A DNA stretch of 64,000 nucleotides, from NCBI GenBank assembly GCA_021234155.1, contig JAJEKV010000027.1:9213448-9277447 (forward strand), given 5' to 3'. This stretch comes from Isoetes taiwanensis. Taxonomy: Eukaryota; Streptophyta; Lycopodiopsida; Isoetales; Isoetaceae. Position numbers and translations under genes: made by a program. Under the pieces are notes generated by a model. It was not told the DNA's origin. It made no database searches and saw only the letters and a list, made by a program, of their open reading frames with translations. Every line of letters starts with the position of its first letter. The first letter of the stretch is position 1. Positions 36,992 through 48,816 of the stretch are shown here, piece by piece.

Positions 36992-37868
36992 TTGTGGATA
37001 ATTTGGAATCATAGAAATAATGTGGCTCTGGCAAACAGGAAATGTGACCTTAACTGGATGAAGCTTAATTTTCAATTTGAACTTATCAGATGTGCCATGG
37101 CTCATAAGGCTCTAAAATTAGAAAAGTTTGACTTGGATTGGCTGAATTGGGGATCCTTCAAGTCTAACTTTTTTACTATTCATTTGGATTCTCTCATTGA
37201 CTTGAATGCATTCGTGGATTGCAGCTTTCTTGAACAGTGTGGTCCAGGTTTTTAGGAGGACAATTCTCCCAGATGATGTACCCACTCACCATTCGGGGAC
37301 TCCCAGGCAGGCTGTAAGGGCTACTTTTCGATTAAAATGTCTGCTCAAGGAAGCTTACAACGCTCATATCTTGCACAAGTTTATTGGAGCTCATAATCGT
37401 CTTCTCACAGAAAGACAATTTTCATGCTTAAGGTCCATGTATTATTATCACAAGGGTAGATGTGAAGCTGCAGCTGGTGTTTTGTTGGATATTATTCAGG
37501 TCCCCATTGATGAACTGTTGCTGCTGACCCCCTCCTGGGCTGAGATCAATTGGCTCGCCCCCCCTTGTTTTTCATTGAACCTTAATGCTACGCACTCCTT
37601 CCCTGACCTCCCTGCCATTCTGGATTCATTACTGTATCTATCCCCATTGCCCACTCCTTCTGCTGTTACTCCAATTTCCCAAAATCCTGTTCCCTCTTCT
37701 GGTATATGGCTCTGAAGGTGATCATCAGATCAGACAGTCTACATTTTGTGCCAAATGGCTAATTGGATCTACTGCTACTATATTACTGTTTTAATTTTTT
37801 CTGTTATGGGCTCTGAGCCTTATTTTGTATGTTTTTAATTTATGAGTAATATAATCCTTCCTTTTCCT

Positions 37869-37905
<37 letters not shown>

Positions 37906-37911
37906 ATTAAG
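36992..37911 (+). mobile_element. Poly(A)-tailed LINE-like retroposon 3' part
   Basis: The first frame (36,992-37,255) reads MWIIWNHRNNVALANRK, similar to the region after the reverse transcriptase of plant L1-like LINEs. A second open frame (37,206-37,715, 169 codons without an ATG requirement) holds TFRLKCLLKEAYNAHILHK and follows it in another frame. After a 150-bp AT-rich 3' UTR the insertion ends in a run of about 33 A (37,871-37,903). The retroposition mark is clear; the family is inferred from one weak motif. Confidence 0.55.
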
Positions 37912-38034
37912 ACACTTTAACGACACAGGGTCTAGAAAGATTAACATTTTCCATCAAATAGTTTAGTAGTGCAACAACGCTTCCATAAGAACTATCTTCT
38001 TATATGCATCTCATTATCGCTTCATGTTTTGCAG

Positions 38035-38148
38035 CTTGCCTTCATTGTGGTAGTCTTCCCGTGCCTATTATTGGCATACATGGGCCAAGCAGCATATCTT
38101 AGAGTACATTTAGATCAAATGAAGGATGGTTTTTATACTCTATTCCAG
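38035..38148 (+). pseudogene. Isolated exon of a HAK/KUP potassium transporter
   Basis: A 114-bp in-frame segment bounded by TTTTGCAG and GTAAAT translates to [20 protein letters not shown] followed by YL and DGFYTLFQ. This is the hallmark [22 protein letters not shown] segment of HAK/KUP/KT K+ transporters (membrane segments in the middle of the protein). No neighbouring transporter exon was found on either side, so it is a captured or relict exon, although splice sites are intact. Confidence 0.75.
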
Positions 38149-40277
38149 GTAAATTGTTGCTTCGTAACTTGAAGGCAAGGCCATATATTTATTTGGCTCT
38201 CTTATTTATATGTGTGTCTTAAAATTGATTTTTAATTAGACAAGCCAACCTCGGTTGGCATTTTGGCACCAGCTCAGTTGGCATATTGGCATGCTTGAAA
38301 GGTTGGACCAATGATTGTGATCTAAGGTTTCAGCCTTGATTGTGCTCCTTATTGGCAAAACAGAAGCTTGACGGACGTCGGAATTTCCCCTTTGCAGACG
38401 TGGAAACAGCCCTAGAAGATTTCGTAGAACGACAGCACAGGCTCCTGTTAACAGACCATATAGGGGATCGTATCAGCTACTTCTGCATATCAGCTGCCAC
38501 TAGATGATCTGGAGGATCTGGAGTCTTGCCGGATGCTGGAGTCCGTAAACTGGCCGCTATTTAAAAAATGGTAATCTAACATCCTATCTTTATCCATTTA
38601 CATGAATTAACTCTTGTGAAGATTTAGTTTATGTGAAGATTAAATTTTGTGCTGCTACATTGTGGTTTACATGATGTTGACCTTGCATGCAGGTTCAAAA
38701 ACCTTAGAACTAGCTTTGTCAGGTGGTACAACGAGTTTAATCATGTTAAAGAAATGCCGTTGAAGAGGCCTTCCAAGCCTTCGGCCATACCTTTGATCTT
38801 CAAGAGGCCTTATCTAGAACACCATCATGATATCGTCACTAAATTCAATCAACAGCTTCAACCTCACGATCTAAGGCGTACTTGGATATCACTAACAACA
38901 ATTTATGCAGCCCTGGATAACTCTTCAAGAACCAAGAACCAGAATTGACATATAACGAATAATGTGTTAGAGTATATAACTTGCAGGATTGATCACCAGA
39001 GGCACTATCAGCAAGTTCCTGCCATATTCATGCACTTCAAATCTATCAATTAGGCAAGAGAATTGCATTGTACAACACCTAGACATAAGGCCCAACCAAC
39101 CATGTACCCAATAGCCCCGGGATACTATAAAGGTGATACGCCACGTGCGTTAATGGGGTCAGCAAAAAACCCTCCGTATACGCCTTGTCTAACCTTCTAA
39201 ACGCCCCTTCCCGTATACATATTACACTGGATTCCCCCCAGCAAACCCCCTAGCCAAGCCCCTATCTGTATTTTTACATACGGTTTAGGGTAAAAAAAAA
39301 ACCCACCCCTTTCACTCACATGGTATATACGCCTTAAACTATGTGACATCCCCGGGCCAATAGCTCGCCACCACGGGATACTTAATGCGTCATCAGGACA
39401 GTACCATATGGAGGAGGCTATGAAGAAGAAAGCTACAATTATGAAGATAATCCCAGAATAGATAGAAGGATGGAAAGACAAGGAAGAGCTACCGAACCAC
39501 CCGCATGCACCACAACTCTAACACCAGTCATCATTTAGGGTGGAGAATATCTCTTTGCCAATGACGTATTATAGCACCCTTACTGTCTCAAAGAGAGATC
39601 CCGGATCTTAACTATACTTATGGATAGCCAGTTGGACAACTTCATCAATTACTCACAACAAGATTTTCCTCGAGAAACAACATGCATGACATATAATATA
39701 TGACATCGAAGCTTATCAACCCATTAGACGCGACCTTCAGTATCAACCTCTCCTAACAAAGGAAGAGTTTAAGGCTATTCAAGCAAGATTATACAAGAGT
39801 AGGAGTGCATCAAGACTGACACTTCCTTCTTCCTCAAGTAGGAATGTGCAAACTGGCTACGTCAGCCTGGATAGCACCCCTATGATGTTGCGAGATCACG
39901 ATGACTTACTACCCTTAATGCAATTAAGTCAGGGGTAAATAACAGTCTTTCACAAAGAGTTCAACCCAAGAGGAGAGGAAGCAATTTCTTATTGATTGCT
40001 TTATCAGGATTCAGTATGCATGCCAAGATCAGGGATAATATCAACCACATCATTAGCATAAGGAGATCAGTTGCATTGCACCTCTTAGACTTTGCACGAG
40101 AACACCTTCAGGATGCAAGTGGCAGCCATGACGCCCGAACTCCCAATCCCAAGAGTAGCTCAAGTGTTAGAAGGGGGTTCAACTCCAAACATCATCAAAA
40201 ACATCGACATGACCTCAAACTCAAGGACATCAAGAATTACTTCAATACAAGACGCTTCTGTCGAGAATAGCTCTCTT
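38149..40277. other. No recognised gene
   Basis: There are unassigned open stretches (about 38,368-38,507, reading KLDGRRNFPFADVETALED; 38,690-38,948; 39,992-40,270) that might be parts of the LINE ending at 40,335 or of captured genes. No family motif was recognised. Confidence 0.3.
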
Positions 40278-40340
40278 CTTGGGTCCGATAGGCCGATTGG
40301 TCTTTATGGACGATAAAAATCATTCTATTTTATTGTATTC
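40278..40340 (+). mobile_element. LINE family A 3' end
   Basis: The constant motif GGGTCCGATAGGCCGATTGG, then TCTTTATGGACGATAAAA, is followed by ATTCTATTTTATTG, a degenerate tail. Sequence upstream for an unknown distance may be the body of this element. Confidence 0.7.
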
Positions 40341-40904
40341 TTTGTGATTTAATTGTATCAATGTTTTACTTGAATCCTTTTGTAATGTAATCAATCTCGT
40401 TCAATTGGAATTTTATGATTTAGTGAGAAATATTTTTGGTTTTTTTGTTTAACTTAAACTTTTGAAATTGGGGGGAGCTTAGCTGCTGCTAAACGTTTAT
40501 GATCATCAGAAATTAAGGATTTATTTCCATATATTTCTAAGGCTTTATCCCCCGGGGCTGCGGCATGTCCTCTTGGTATTTGAAGGTTTGGCCTATCAAT
40601 TTGGAATGCTTACCCAAGGCTTAAGGCTTCATTATCTAAGTTCTTGCATATGGCTTGGATAATCAAATATCTACAAATGGAGTTTTAAATGGAATCGGGA
40701 TCGGTTTTACAGTTTTGGAGCAAGGAAAGATTATGATAACCGATTTTAAACCCTATATGCTCAAATACTAGCTGTACTTTCATTTTGATACGCCCTACTC
40801 AGTTTTAACCTTCTATGTCACATTTGTCCTTGCTCTATATTCCCTTGTTGCAAGCATCAAATTGAATTGTTTCTTCCTTTCATAGGAAAACGAAAGTACG
40901 ACTA

Positions 40905-41480
40905 TAAAAAAAGTGTGTGTCTCCATCTTGGCTCTTTTAGTTGTTACGTGTATAGGTCTTTACACCAAAGACGTTTTATATAAACCTATCTCTCATTATA
41001 CGACTATTAAAAGAAGCATGTGTCTCCATCTTGCCTCTTTCAATTGTTGCATAAAGAAATAAGTCTTTAACGTCTCATTGACCATCTTTTCTTTTAGGTA
41101 TTATGTCAATTATTTATGCGGTATTTTGAATATAAAAGTACCAATATCATATGTACATAAGTGGAAGAAAGTTAATAAACATCTATGCGATACTTTGAAT
41201 ATAAGAGTACCAATGTCATGTCATATGTAAACTAAGTTAATAAATATCTACTTTGAATATAAGAGTACCAATGTCATGTCATATGTAAACAAAGTTAATA
41301 AATATCTAGGTGAGATATTTAAGAGTCCAAATATATGGGGTACTTTAGATATAGAAGTATCAATGTCCTATGTACTTATTGAAGAAAGTTAAGAAAAATC
41401 TTGATGAGTCCATAATATATGAGGTACTTTGAATATAAAAGTATCAATATCGTAGTCGAAGAAAGTTAACAAAAATCTCC
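40905..41480. repeat. Degenerate minisatellite region
   Basis: A 96-bp duplication (units at about 40,900 and 40,998, sharing GTGTCTCCATCTTG) is followed by about five loose repeats of ACTTTGAATATAAGAGTACC with AAGTTAATAAATATCT at variable spacing (55-95 bp). No coding signal. Confidence 0.75.
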
Positions 41481-41902
41481 AAGAGATATCTATGACTAAA
41501 TTGATGGTATAGATAGAATCATAAAATTTATTTTCCACAATGAGTATGAAGACATAGCTATGTTATATTTTATATTCTTTTTTTTATTGTCTTTGTAATC
41601 CATATTTATTACCAAAATTTTGACTAAGCAAATTCATATCCATGGATTGAACAAATTTTTAGAACCTTGGCTTAAGCATCCATTGTAAGTATATCAATAT
41701 ATGATAAACGACCTTACTCTTACTCATTGTTGGAAGGAGGACCGTTGTTACGTCATACATAATTTACTTTACCCTTTTAGTTAAATGTAATTTAATTCAT
41801 ATGCTCAAATATAAAAAACATACAAGCAACTACATCTGTTATTCCTTGTGATTTTGGCATTTACAATTACACTTAGGGAGTGTCGTATATATCAGATGCC
41901 AT

Positions 41903-42035
41903 CATGTTATAGCAACGTGCATATCCGTGGTATATCCGTGTCTTTGACATGTTAAAGCCATGCTAAAAAAAAAAATTACACGGTGTTTTTGTCGACTTAG
42001 CGGATTTTTTGCCATTTAAGGCTGGCTATAACATG
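41903..42035. mobile_element. MITE-like element (family shared with 61,816-61,979)
   Basis: Ends carry inverted CATGTTATAG / CTATAACATG. The interior (AAATTACACGGTGTTTTTGT, CGACTTAGCGGATTTTTT) matches the interior of the element at 61,846-61,890, indicating one family of small non-coding elements. Confidence 0.55.
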
Positions 42036-42452
42036 CCCACGTCCGACATTTATCGCGATGGTTACACTTAGTGCCAACAAATGTAGTATGATGAAATAAG
42101 AGAAGGCCCAAGTGTAGGCCCCAAATACATGTATCAAGATATATCACATTAAAGTGTGAGATGGTGCATACATATCCCAGGTGCAAAGCATCCATATGAG
42201 AAGTTCAGTTGGCCGTAAGAAGTAGGTTTGAAGATAGGTATTATGATTATGTGAAAAGTAAAGGAGGTCAAAGTGTAAGCTCTAACTACATGTACAAGCG
42301 TCAATAGATATCAAACATGTCAAAAAGAAAGAGTGAAATATGTGTACACATGATACGTGCAGAACAGCATGTTGAGATCCATGTTTAGAAGTTGGTGAGA
42401 AGAAGAAGTGAAGGTTCGAAGATGGGTCATCATAGATCCTTCTATAGCTAAG

Positions 42453-42461
42453 CATATAAAG
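42453..42461 (+). promoter_or_regulatory. TATA box of the Pro-rich protein gene
   Basis: CATATAAAG lies 61 bp upstream of the ATG at 42,522, a spacing that fits a short plant 5' UTR. Confidence 0.5.
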
Positions 42462-42521
42462 CCCAACCTTGCAACAAAGAAAATGTCGAGCTAGTGCCAA
42501 AGCAATTCGTTGAATGCAAAT

Positions 42522-42941
42522 ATGACAATGTACGCCAAGGCAATGCTGCTATTTATGCTATTGGGAATGAGCACAACTTTATATGGTGCTCGAGTGCCTC
42601 CTCTTCCTTCCAACTTTGCAATACCTCCAATCTTTGATCTTCCGCCTGGTTTTACACTTCCACCTTACTTTGCTTTTCCGCCAGACTTTTCCTTACCTCC
42701 AAATTTTGAGGTGCCTTATGCCCCCTCCATGTCTAATCATGTTGATTCCCCTGTTGCATCTCCCCCCGACTTTGCTTTTCCACCGAAATTTTCATTTCCT
42801 CCAAATTTTGAGTTGCCTCCTCTCCTTCCCATGCCTGCTGGTCATGCTGATTCTCCTTTTGCACTTCCACCTGACTTTGCTTTTCCACCAGACTTTTCCT
42901 CCCCACCAAATTCTGAGTTGCCTCTTTTCCCTCCTATGTAG
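42522..42941 (+). CDS. Small secreted proline-rich repeat protein
   Basis: The gene is intronless and encodes 139 residues from ATG 42,522; an upstream in-frame TTG is not a likely start and ATG 42,528 is an alternative. Residues 1-22 form a hydrophobic signal peptide (AKAMLLFMLLGMSTTLYG, cut near ARVPP). The mature part is almost only PP-x-F repeats: PPDFSLPPNFEVP, PPDFAFPPKFSFPPNFELP and PPDFAFPPDFSSPPNSELP, separated by SNHVDSP and AGHADSP spacers. This points to a secreted, possibly cell-wall, proline-rich protein. There is no Cys, no AGP-type Ala-Pro bias and no Ser-Pro4 extensin motif. A TATA box precedes it. I recognise no named family; it may be lineage-specific. Confidence 0.65.
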   Translation: MTMYAKAMLLFMLLGMSTTLYGARVPPLPSNFAIPPIFDLPPGFTLPPYFAFPPDFSLPPNFEVPYAPSMSNHVDSPVASPPDFAFPPKFSFPPNFELPPLLPMPAGHADSPFALPPDFAFPPDFSSPPNSELPLFPPM

Positions 42942-43183
42942 AATCATGTTGATGGAACTTCATCCACTCTTTCCCTGACCCTTGTTATGTTTTCTAGGTT
43001 TTTTCTTGATTAAATAGGGGTATATCTTTCTATTATATATTTCTTGCACAGTGGACCGTATTGTATCTATCTATTATTCACATTGGATATATGGTCACTT
43101 ATGTATATATAACTTTTTATTTTTGTATATAGATGTTTGCACACAATTTATCAATGTTTTTCCGATGTACTACATTGAGGTTT
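42942..43183. other. 3' flank of the Pro-rich gene, AT-rich, nothing recognised
   Basis: AT-rich sequence with GATTAAATAGGGG near 43,007 probably includes the 3' UTR. No other feature was seen. Confidence 0.4.
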
Positions 43184-43297
43184 TGGTCTCCGTGGACCTA
43201 TTGGTCCATGGAGACTAATAGGCCACAACACAGGGACTAATAGGTCCCATGGCCTATTGGTCTCCGTGGACGTTAAGAAACCTATTCTATTCCATTC
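43184..43297 (+). mobile_element. LINE family A 3' end, with duplicated motif
   Basis: The family motif GGTCCCATGGCCTATTGGTC then TCCGTGGACGTTAA is followed by a CTATTCTATTCC tail (43,281-43,297). Just upstream, 43,187-43,214 holds a palindromic copy (CTCCGTGGACCTATTGGTCC, then ATGGAGAC), as if two motif copies met head to head. Confidence 0.75.
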
Positions 43298-43905
43298 ATA
43301 TAACATCCCATGGTAGCTTTATTTATTTTATCCTTTTTGAAGGAAATAAGCTGCATTTTATGGATTAGAATAATTGAGTACATAGTTAGAGCAAAAAAGT
43401 ACTTCTCAAATCTATATTAAATTGTTTAGAGTTCAGTTATCCGCAATGGATAAGATAGGAAGAATTGTCATAACTGCTATTGAAAGGCATGTACTAAATG
43501 ACAACTTTCTCCGCTTCTTTTCTAACTTACTAGGTACAAAGTCGAGCCAACACTCTTTCATAGCCTTCAAAACATAGAGCAAACGATATGCCGATAAGCA
43601 TTCTTACTATAGGTTAAGTTCCAATAGACTTCCTTGTAGTGCCAGGTGGCTTTGAGTCAATCCATCAAGAATTGGATAAACTATTGAGTCTAGCTCCAAC
43701 AACTCAACTTCTATTATAGCTTTATTTAAAACACCTAGGAACCACAGTTTAAGACCCTTTTACTAGTTTGTTCTCTTTGTGCTCTGATTTGCTCACATGC
43801 GCAATGCAATGTAATAAAAGATCCACAAGTCATCCACAATAGGTTTCACATGTGCAAGCTTCCTATTGAATATAACATTGGTAGACAAATCATTTTGATG
43901 CATGG
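43298..43905. other. No gene recognised
   Basis: Only short random-looking open frames are present. Confidence 0.5.
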
Positions 43906-43917
43906 ATGTGTTGGTTC

Positions 43918-44135
43918 ATGGATCCTCCATCTTCTAAGATGCTTTTACATGTTGTAGAACAACTTTATGTGTTAGGAGCTTTGGGTCGTTTTGAAAATTT
44001 GATATTGTTTGGCAGGAGAATGGCAGAGTTTTCCTTAGATACATATAAATGTTCAGAAGAAATCATAACAATACGTGCCATGCTTTCTGTTGAAATTTCT
44101 ATATTATGTCATCCTGCTAAAATATATGTCATGAC
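43918..44135 (+). pseudogene. DEAH-box RNA helicase fragment (HA2 domain)
   Basis: The plus frame reads MDPPSSKMLLHVVEQLYVLG, then ALGRF, LFGRRMAEFSLD and YKCSEEIITIRAMLSVEISI. This is the winged-helix/HA2 segment of PRP2/PRP16/PRP22-type spliceosomal helicases, which release spliced RNA using ATP. The MSKxL-type segment expected between the last two blocks is deleted, and neighbouring helicase motifs are absent on both sides, so this is a relict fragment. Whether it arose by retroposition or transduction cannot be told; no intron or poly(A) is seen. Confidence 0.75.
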
Positions 44136-44865
44136 TATCATTTCCATCAACAAGTGGACACAATTGCTTTGTGCCTCTTCCTGAGTAAGTGTGATCATAG
44201 GTACTGGGAAAGTGTGGGAGTAATCTGGCTTTTGTAGTGTGTTGTTTTAAGCTTTTTCAAAACACTTGCATCCCAAGGCTTACCAAAAATGCATGTATCA
44301 AGATATTGCTTCAAGCAAATGTAATCTTCATTATTCTACACATGTATACATCCTTGCTCCCAGACATTCCATCTGGAGAACCAACGTGTACATTTATCCT
44401 TTCAACATGCTTTTAGATGCGGCAATCCCATGACCAGTTTGTAGGTAAGATTTTAAAGTCGAATGTCTCCTATATATATTACTTTATGGCAATAGAGGAT
44501 ATACCATCCGTCGAGGCAGGAAGCTTGTTTAATGAAGGAGGATTGGGTATGGAAACGTGCACTTGACTCCAATAGCTCGAGCCAGAAAGGCTTTCTGGAC
44601 ATGTTCCAAATCTTCGCAAGTTGCAAGTGATATCACTAGCCCCCATACTAACCCACCCTCCCCCCCTTCTTTGTTTATTATATTTGTCGCGTGGCACGCG
44701 CGTAATCAGCCCCTCCACGCTGGGAGGTTTGTTTTGTCTTGTTGTTTTGTTGTTGATGTGCAGGTACAGGTTAGCAAGCAGCATCTGTTTCGACTTTTCC
44801 ATTCGTGGGTTTTGGGAGCAATTTTTATGCCTTATGTTTGTCCAAGCCCCTTGCCGAGGGCTTAT
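44136..44865. other. No gene recognised
   Basis: No conserved coding sequence. The long minus-strand open frame at 44,479-45,042 overlaps the LINE 3' end and shows no motif. Confidence 0.4.
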
Positions 44866-44992
44866 CACTAGGGTTTTTCCTCGAAAACCCGAAAGGGCGG
44901 GGTTTTTTAATCCCGGTGATAAGCTTTCGGCAGGTACACTAGCCCAATCTCTATTAGCATTGTATTTTGTTGGGGTCCAAATGATATAATTG
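44866..44992 (+). mobile_element. LINE family A 3' UTR with bistable hairpin
   Basis: 44,871-44,915 holds GGGTTTTTCCTCGAAAACCC followed by GGGCGGGGTTTTTTAATCCC. The central GAAAACCC can pair upstream or downstream. ACTAGCCCA (44,938-44,946) and TTGGGGTCC (about 44,970) follow in the family order. Confidence 0.75.
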
Positions 44993-45469
44993 GATTTTCC
45001 CTTTATTTTTTGTGGGTAGTTCGCATGTGTGCGACTACCCACTATCCACCATTGTAGAAAATCTGCTGAGATGAATGAGAAGCCTATCTATCGGGTGGTT
45101 TGTTGGTTTCATGCGAGTCCCATTCTAGAATGCATTTTTAGTGGTAGAAAGAGGTCTTGATTATAAGGCCTCACCCCTTTGGATGCAAGGTTTACAGAAA
45201 CCATTAGTACCAATCATTCTCTCTGTTCTTAGGCACTCAACTTTTGCTTTACCTTGGGTAAAGGCCTTTGCATGGGGTTAAATTTGTGTATGGGAGTTAC
45301 CTATATGTGACTGAGCAAAACGATAAGCAGATTTGGATGTGCCTTGGATGAACTGTTAAAAGCCGGTCTGAGAGATTGGGTTGGACAAAACCGGGCAAGA
45401 AATTTCTGGTACTCTTTTTGCTTGGTATTTGCTCCCTGTTTTCTCAAGAACAGCAATTTTGCCACATAT

Positions 45470-45722
45470 TTGGCCCCAGCATATTGGATCAGATGGTACT
45501 GTTATCCATGCATTTAAAGCATGTTTGAGTAATCTTCCAACAGAAGACCATAGCAAAGAAGCTTTTCGGGATATGTACAACAAGAGTGCCTTGTGGATGC
45601 TCTTCAACGATTTGCGTAGATGTTGGTGCATATGCACAAAATGGATATTCCATGGAGGCTTTCCAACTTCTAGTGCAAATGAATTTGCAAGGTATTCGAC
45701 TCTGCATTATTCTGTATCCATG
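45470..45722 (+). pseudogene. Pentatricopeptide repeat (PPR) gene fragment
   Basis: Three frames carry PPR-like pieces: GSDGTVIHAFKACLSN (like the PDxVTFxxALKAC stretch), GYVQQECLVDALQRF and VGAYAQNGYSMEAFQLLVQM, then NLQGIRL. These match the helix pattern of plant organelle PPR proteins. Frame changes about every 80-100 bp mean it cannot make a protein. It is a decayed piece of a large family. Confidence 0.5.
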
Positions 45723-48685
45723 TAGAAATGTTAATATCTCATAGATGAAGATTGCTTTAATATAATATATGCCATGTGTATCAATTTACAAGCTCTACCT
45801 TGCTCTCCATTCATGCGTGCTTTCAGGTACATTCTTGTAGCAAACATTTTTCTTTCTCTATACGAACATGTACATTCCCAGAGACTGTATATCTATTGCA
45901 GCTAGCTCTATTTCTCATTTGCTCAATGAGGACTCTTCTATCTTCACTACTAACTCTTGGCAAGTAAAAAATAGATCTTTAATCAAGCTTCGTTTCTGAC
46001 AATCTACCCAATCTTGCCTACGTGATGTATTGTTTCTATGACATATTTTTGGAAAAAGAAATGCATGGATTCGAGGTTATTTGAGAAGATTTAATGCACA
46101 AAACCAATTGAAAGACTTCTAGCTGGGAGAAGAAGTGGCATGCAAGTCACACTTTGGTAGATGCTAAGAAACTACGAAATTGAGCCCCTTTGCTATTTTA
46201 CGAGGTTGGTAAAAAGCAGATGGATGTTAGATGAAGGTTGGGCACTACGACGATCAATATCCATATATTGTCTATAAGTCTCTTTTGCTTAGTTTAAAGG
46301 TCTACGGCACTGAGAAAAATGGGTGCCTAGGAAAATATCAGGGCCACTGAGCAATTGCAACTTGAAAGAAAAAACATGGTTCCACTGTGGACAATAATAG
46401 TCTAGGGCAGATTGTGATCAATAGGCCTTGCAACACAATTTTTGGTGAAGCCATTCATGACAGAGTGTTGAAGGTGCATCACAACCTGCAAAATTGAACT
46501 CCAAATCTTGCAACTGTAGGGAAGTCATTAATGGCACTCCAAAATGGTGCACATAGACCATCTGGTTTGCCTAGAAGAGCACTAGGAATATATTGATGAT
46601 ACAAAATAATTTGCCTACACAGAGGATCAACACCATGCTCAATGAGTTGGGAATTTGGCTCATGCAAATCAAACATGAAAAGGAGATATCATTAATTTCT
46701 TGTTGCTAGCTTGATGGACTGCCATGTTGAAAGATCAAGATCCTATACACGTCGGATTTGCTTGCTTATGAGCATCCAAAACACCCATCTGAGAGGAAAC
46801 CACAATGGAATTGGAATTTTTATCTACATTCAATGACGCCATATCTGGGTTACCTATGGTGCACATTGAAGGGTAACTGGATCTCATCATCTCCACCAAA
46901 AGTGGCCAAAGTGATCAGATTCAAATTCACTTACAATGTAGAAAAATTTGTTGGACAACGCAGTTATTACATCTGGCTATGAAACGGCAATCCACTCATT
47001 TATTTGCACATATAACTCAAAATTGAGATAGTTAGATGAGTCAAATGAGCAAAACTTGAATTCTAGTGTTGTTAGCTGGGGGTTGTAGAAGATGAATGTC
47101 ACACACTAAGATCCATCCCACATTTATACCTATTAGAATGAACGATGCTTATATGTATCAACTTCGTCTCCATACATAGAGTGGTCATTAGCACTTTGCA
47201 TTCTAGAGTGAGGGAACAATGGCAGATACATTACCATAGACCATTTGGCCCATCTTGTATTACCATATACCATTTGGTCCCCATGGACAATAACTCTCCT
47301 TTAGATTCAAATTCATTTTATTTTTTTTTTGAGTATTTTGCATTCCATACTTAAGGCTTTCTTTACCAATGTGGAGAAGAAAGTGTGGAACATTTACAAG
47401 AATAACTTTTCTGCCCATTGCCTGGCAGAACGTTTCGAGTATTTATTCAATATTCATAGGCATTGGCTTCTAGAATTGCAACTAAGGTCTTAGGATCATT
47501 TTATATCGCGCTGGCTGAGGTAGAGGTTCTCAATGTACTTGAATTATTAAATTGATCCAGAGGAATTGGTTTGATTATGTTTGTAGAATAGAATGCCAGA
47601 TTTTTCTTCCTTTGTCTTCTCTCAAAAGTCTACAAATATATGTCTGACATATGTTAGACATGTCTTATTGTGCTTCACATCATACCTTTTAACTTTTAGT
47701 CTACCCATGCAGACCAGTTGGGGATCTTGAATTTACTTTTAATGTAGATGATGATCACTACAACCAGTTTAAGAGCACAACCTTACAATTCCTTTGAGCA
47801 ACAAATTGCATAAGCAAATTCTCCCAAGACAACTTTTCAAATGTGTCTCATGGGACAAAAAAAGTTTCATCTACTTCTAAAAGATGAATGGCCATGGTAC
47901 ATCATAGCAAATCTCAGTTTCTTGCAATCTTTCAGTTGGTCGTCGTTTACATTTTCTAGATCTATGAGATTCTCATGTGAACATGAGCTTAGTTGCTTGA
48001 CATAGATATCCTTTTCTAGCTTCTCTGGTTGTTTATTTAAGTTGATTCACCACGCTGCTGTTGCCAATTGGCTTGAAAAATATTGAATGTTCCAACAACT
48101 TATGCATGATTTATACACAGATGATATACATTCCTTGAAGCCCATATATCTCTGATATTTTACTATCAAGCAAGACTAGATACTATATTTTACAATAATT
48201 ATGCTCATTGTCATGCCAATTTGCTTTACCAATTGAACATACAAACACCAATACATCTGTTTTGCAAAGACAATATTTAATGAGATCTGCCATTATGTTC
48301 TGGCTCACATTACGTAGTATTCCTTACCAACAAGGTGCACTCTTACATATCACAATACACATGGTTTTGCTAGCAAAATAAGAAGTAATGATATCTATGC
48401 CCCAAGCAATCATAAGTTTTAGCCACAGTCTTTAAAATAATGTAATAAAAGGTCAAGACACCAAATGTGCTACTATATGATATTTCTACTGCATCAAATC
48501 TGCAAATGAATTTATTGAGTTACTTATTCTACCACATTCGCGTCTTACCCAGTCAGGCAATCCAAGAAAACACCAAAAAATCTTTATCCTTGCCACACAT
48601 CTCCAGTGAACGACAAGAATTCTAGCCTCTTTCATATCTAAATGATATTTCTACTGCATCATATCTACAAATGAATTTATTGAGT
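45723..48685. other. Long gene-poor stretch
   Basis: AT-rich sequence with no recognisable protein or RNA gene. 47,230-47,294 (CCATTTGGTCCCCATGGACA) is a possible degenerate LINE family A 3' end. Confidence 0.5.
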
Positions 48686-48816
48686 TTCGAGGCAGGGGTT
48701 TTTTAATCCTAGTAGTAATGATTGTACTAGCCCATTGTATGGGTCCCATGACCTATTGGTCTTCGTGGACGTTAAAAAAACTATTCTATTCTATTCTATT
48801 CTATTCTATTCTATTC
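48686..48816 (+). mobile_element. LINE family A 3' end with (CTATT)n tail
   Basis: The distal half of the structured segment (GAGGCAGGGGTTTTTTAATC) is followed by ACTAGCCCA, GGGTCCCATGACCTATTGGT, CTTCGTGGACGTTAA and a pure CTATT pentamer array of about seven units (48,780-48,816). It is a short, 5'-truncated copy and gives the clearest view of the 3' terminus. Confidence 0.85.

Noticed and set aside
42510-42521. Upstream TTG as start of the Pro-rich protein
   Set aside because: Nuclear plant genes start with ATG. ATG 42,522 gives a complete signal peptide.
44479-45042. 187-codon minus-strand open frame
   Set aside because: It runs through the LINE 3' UTR hairpin and shows no conserved motif.
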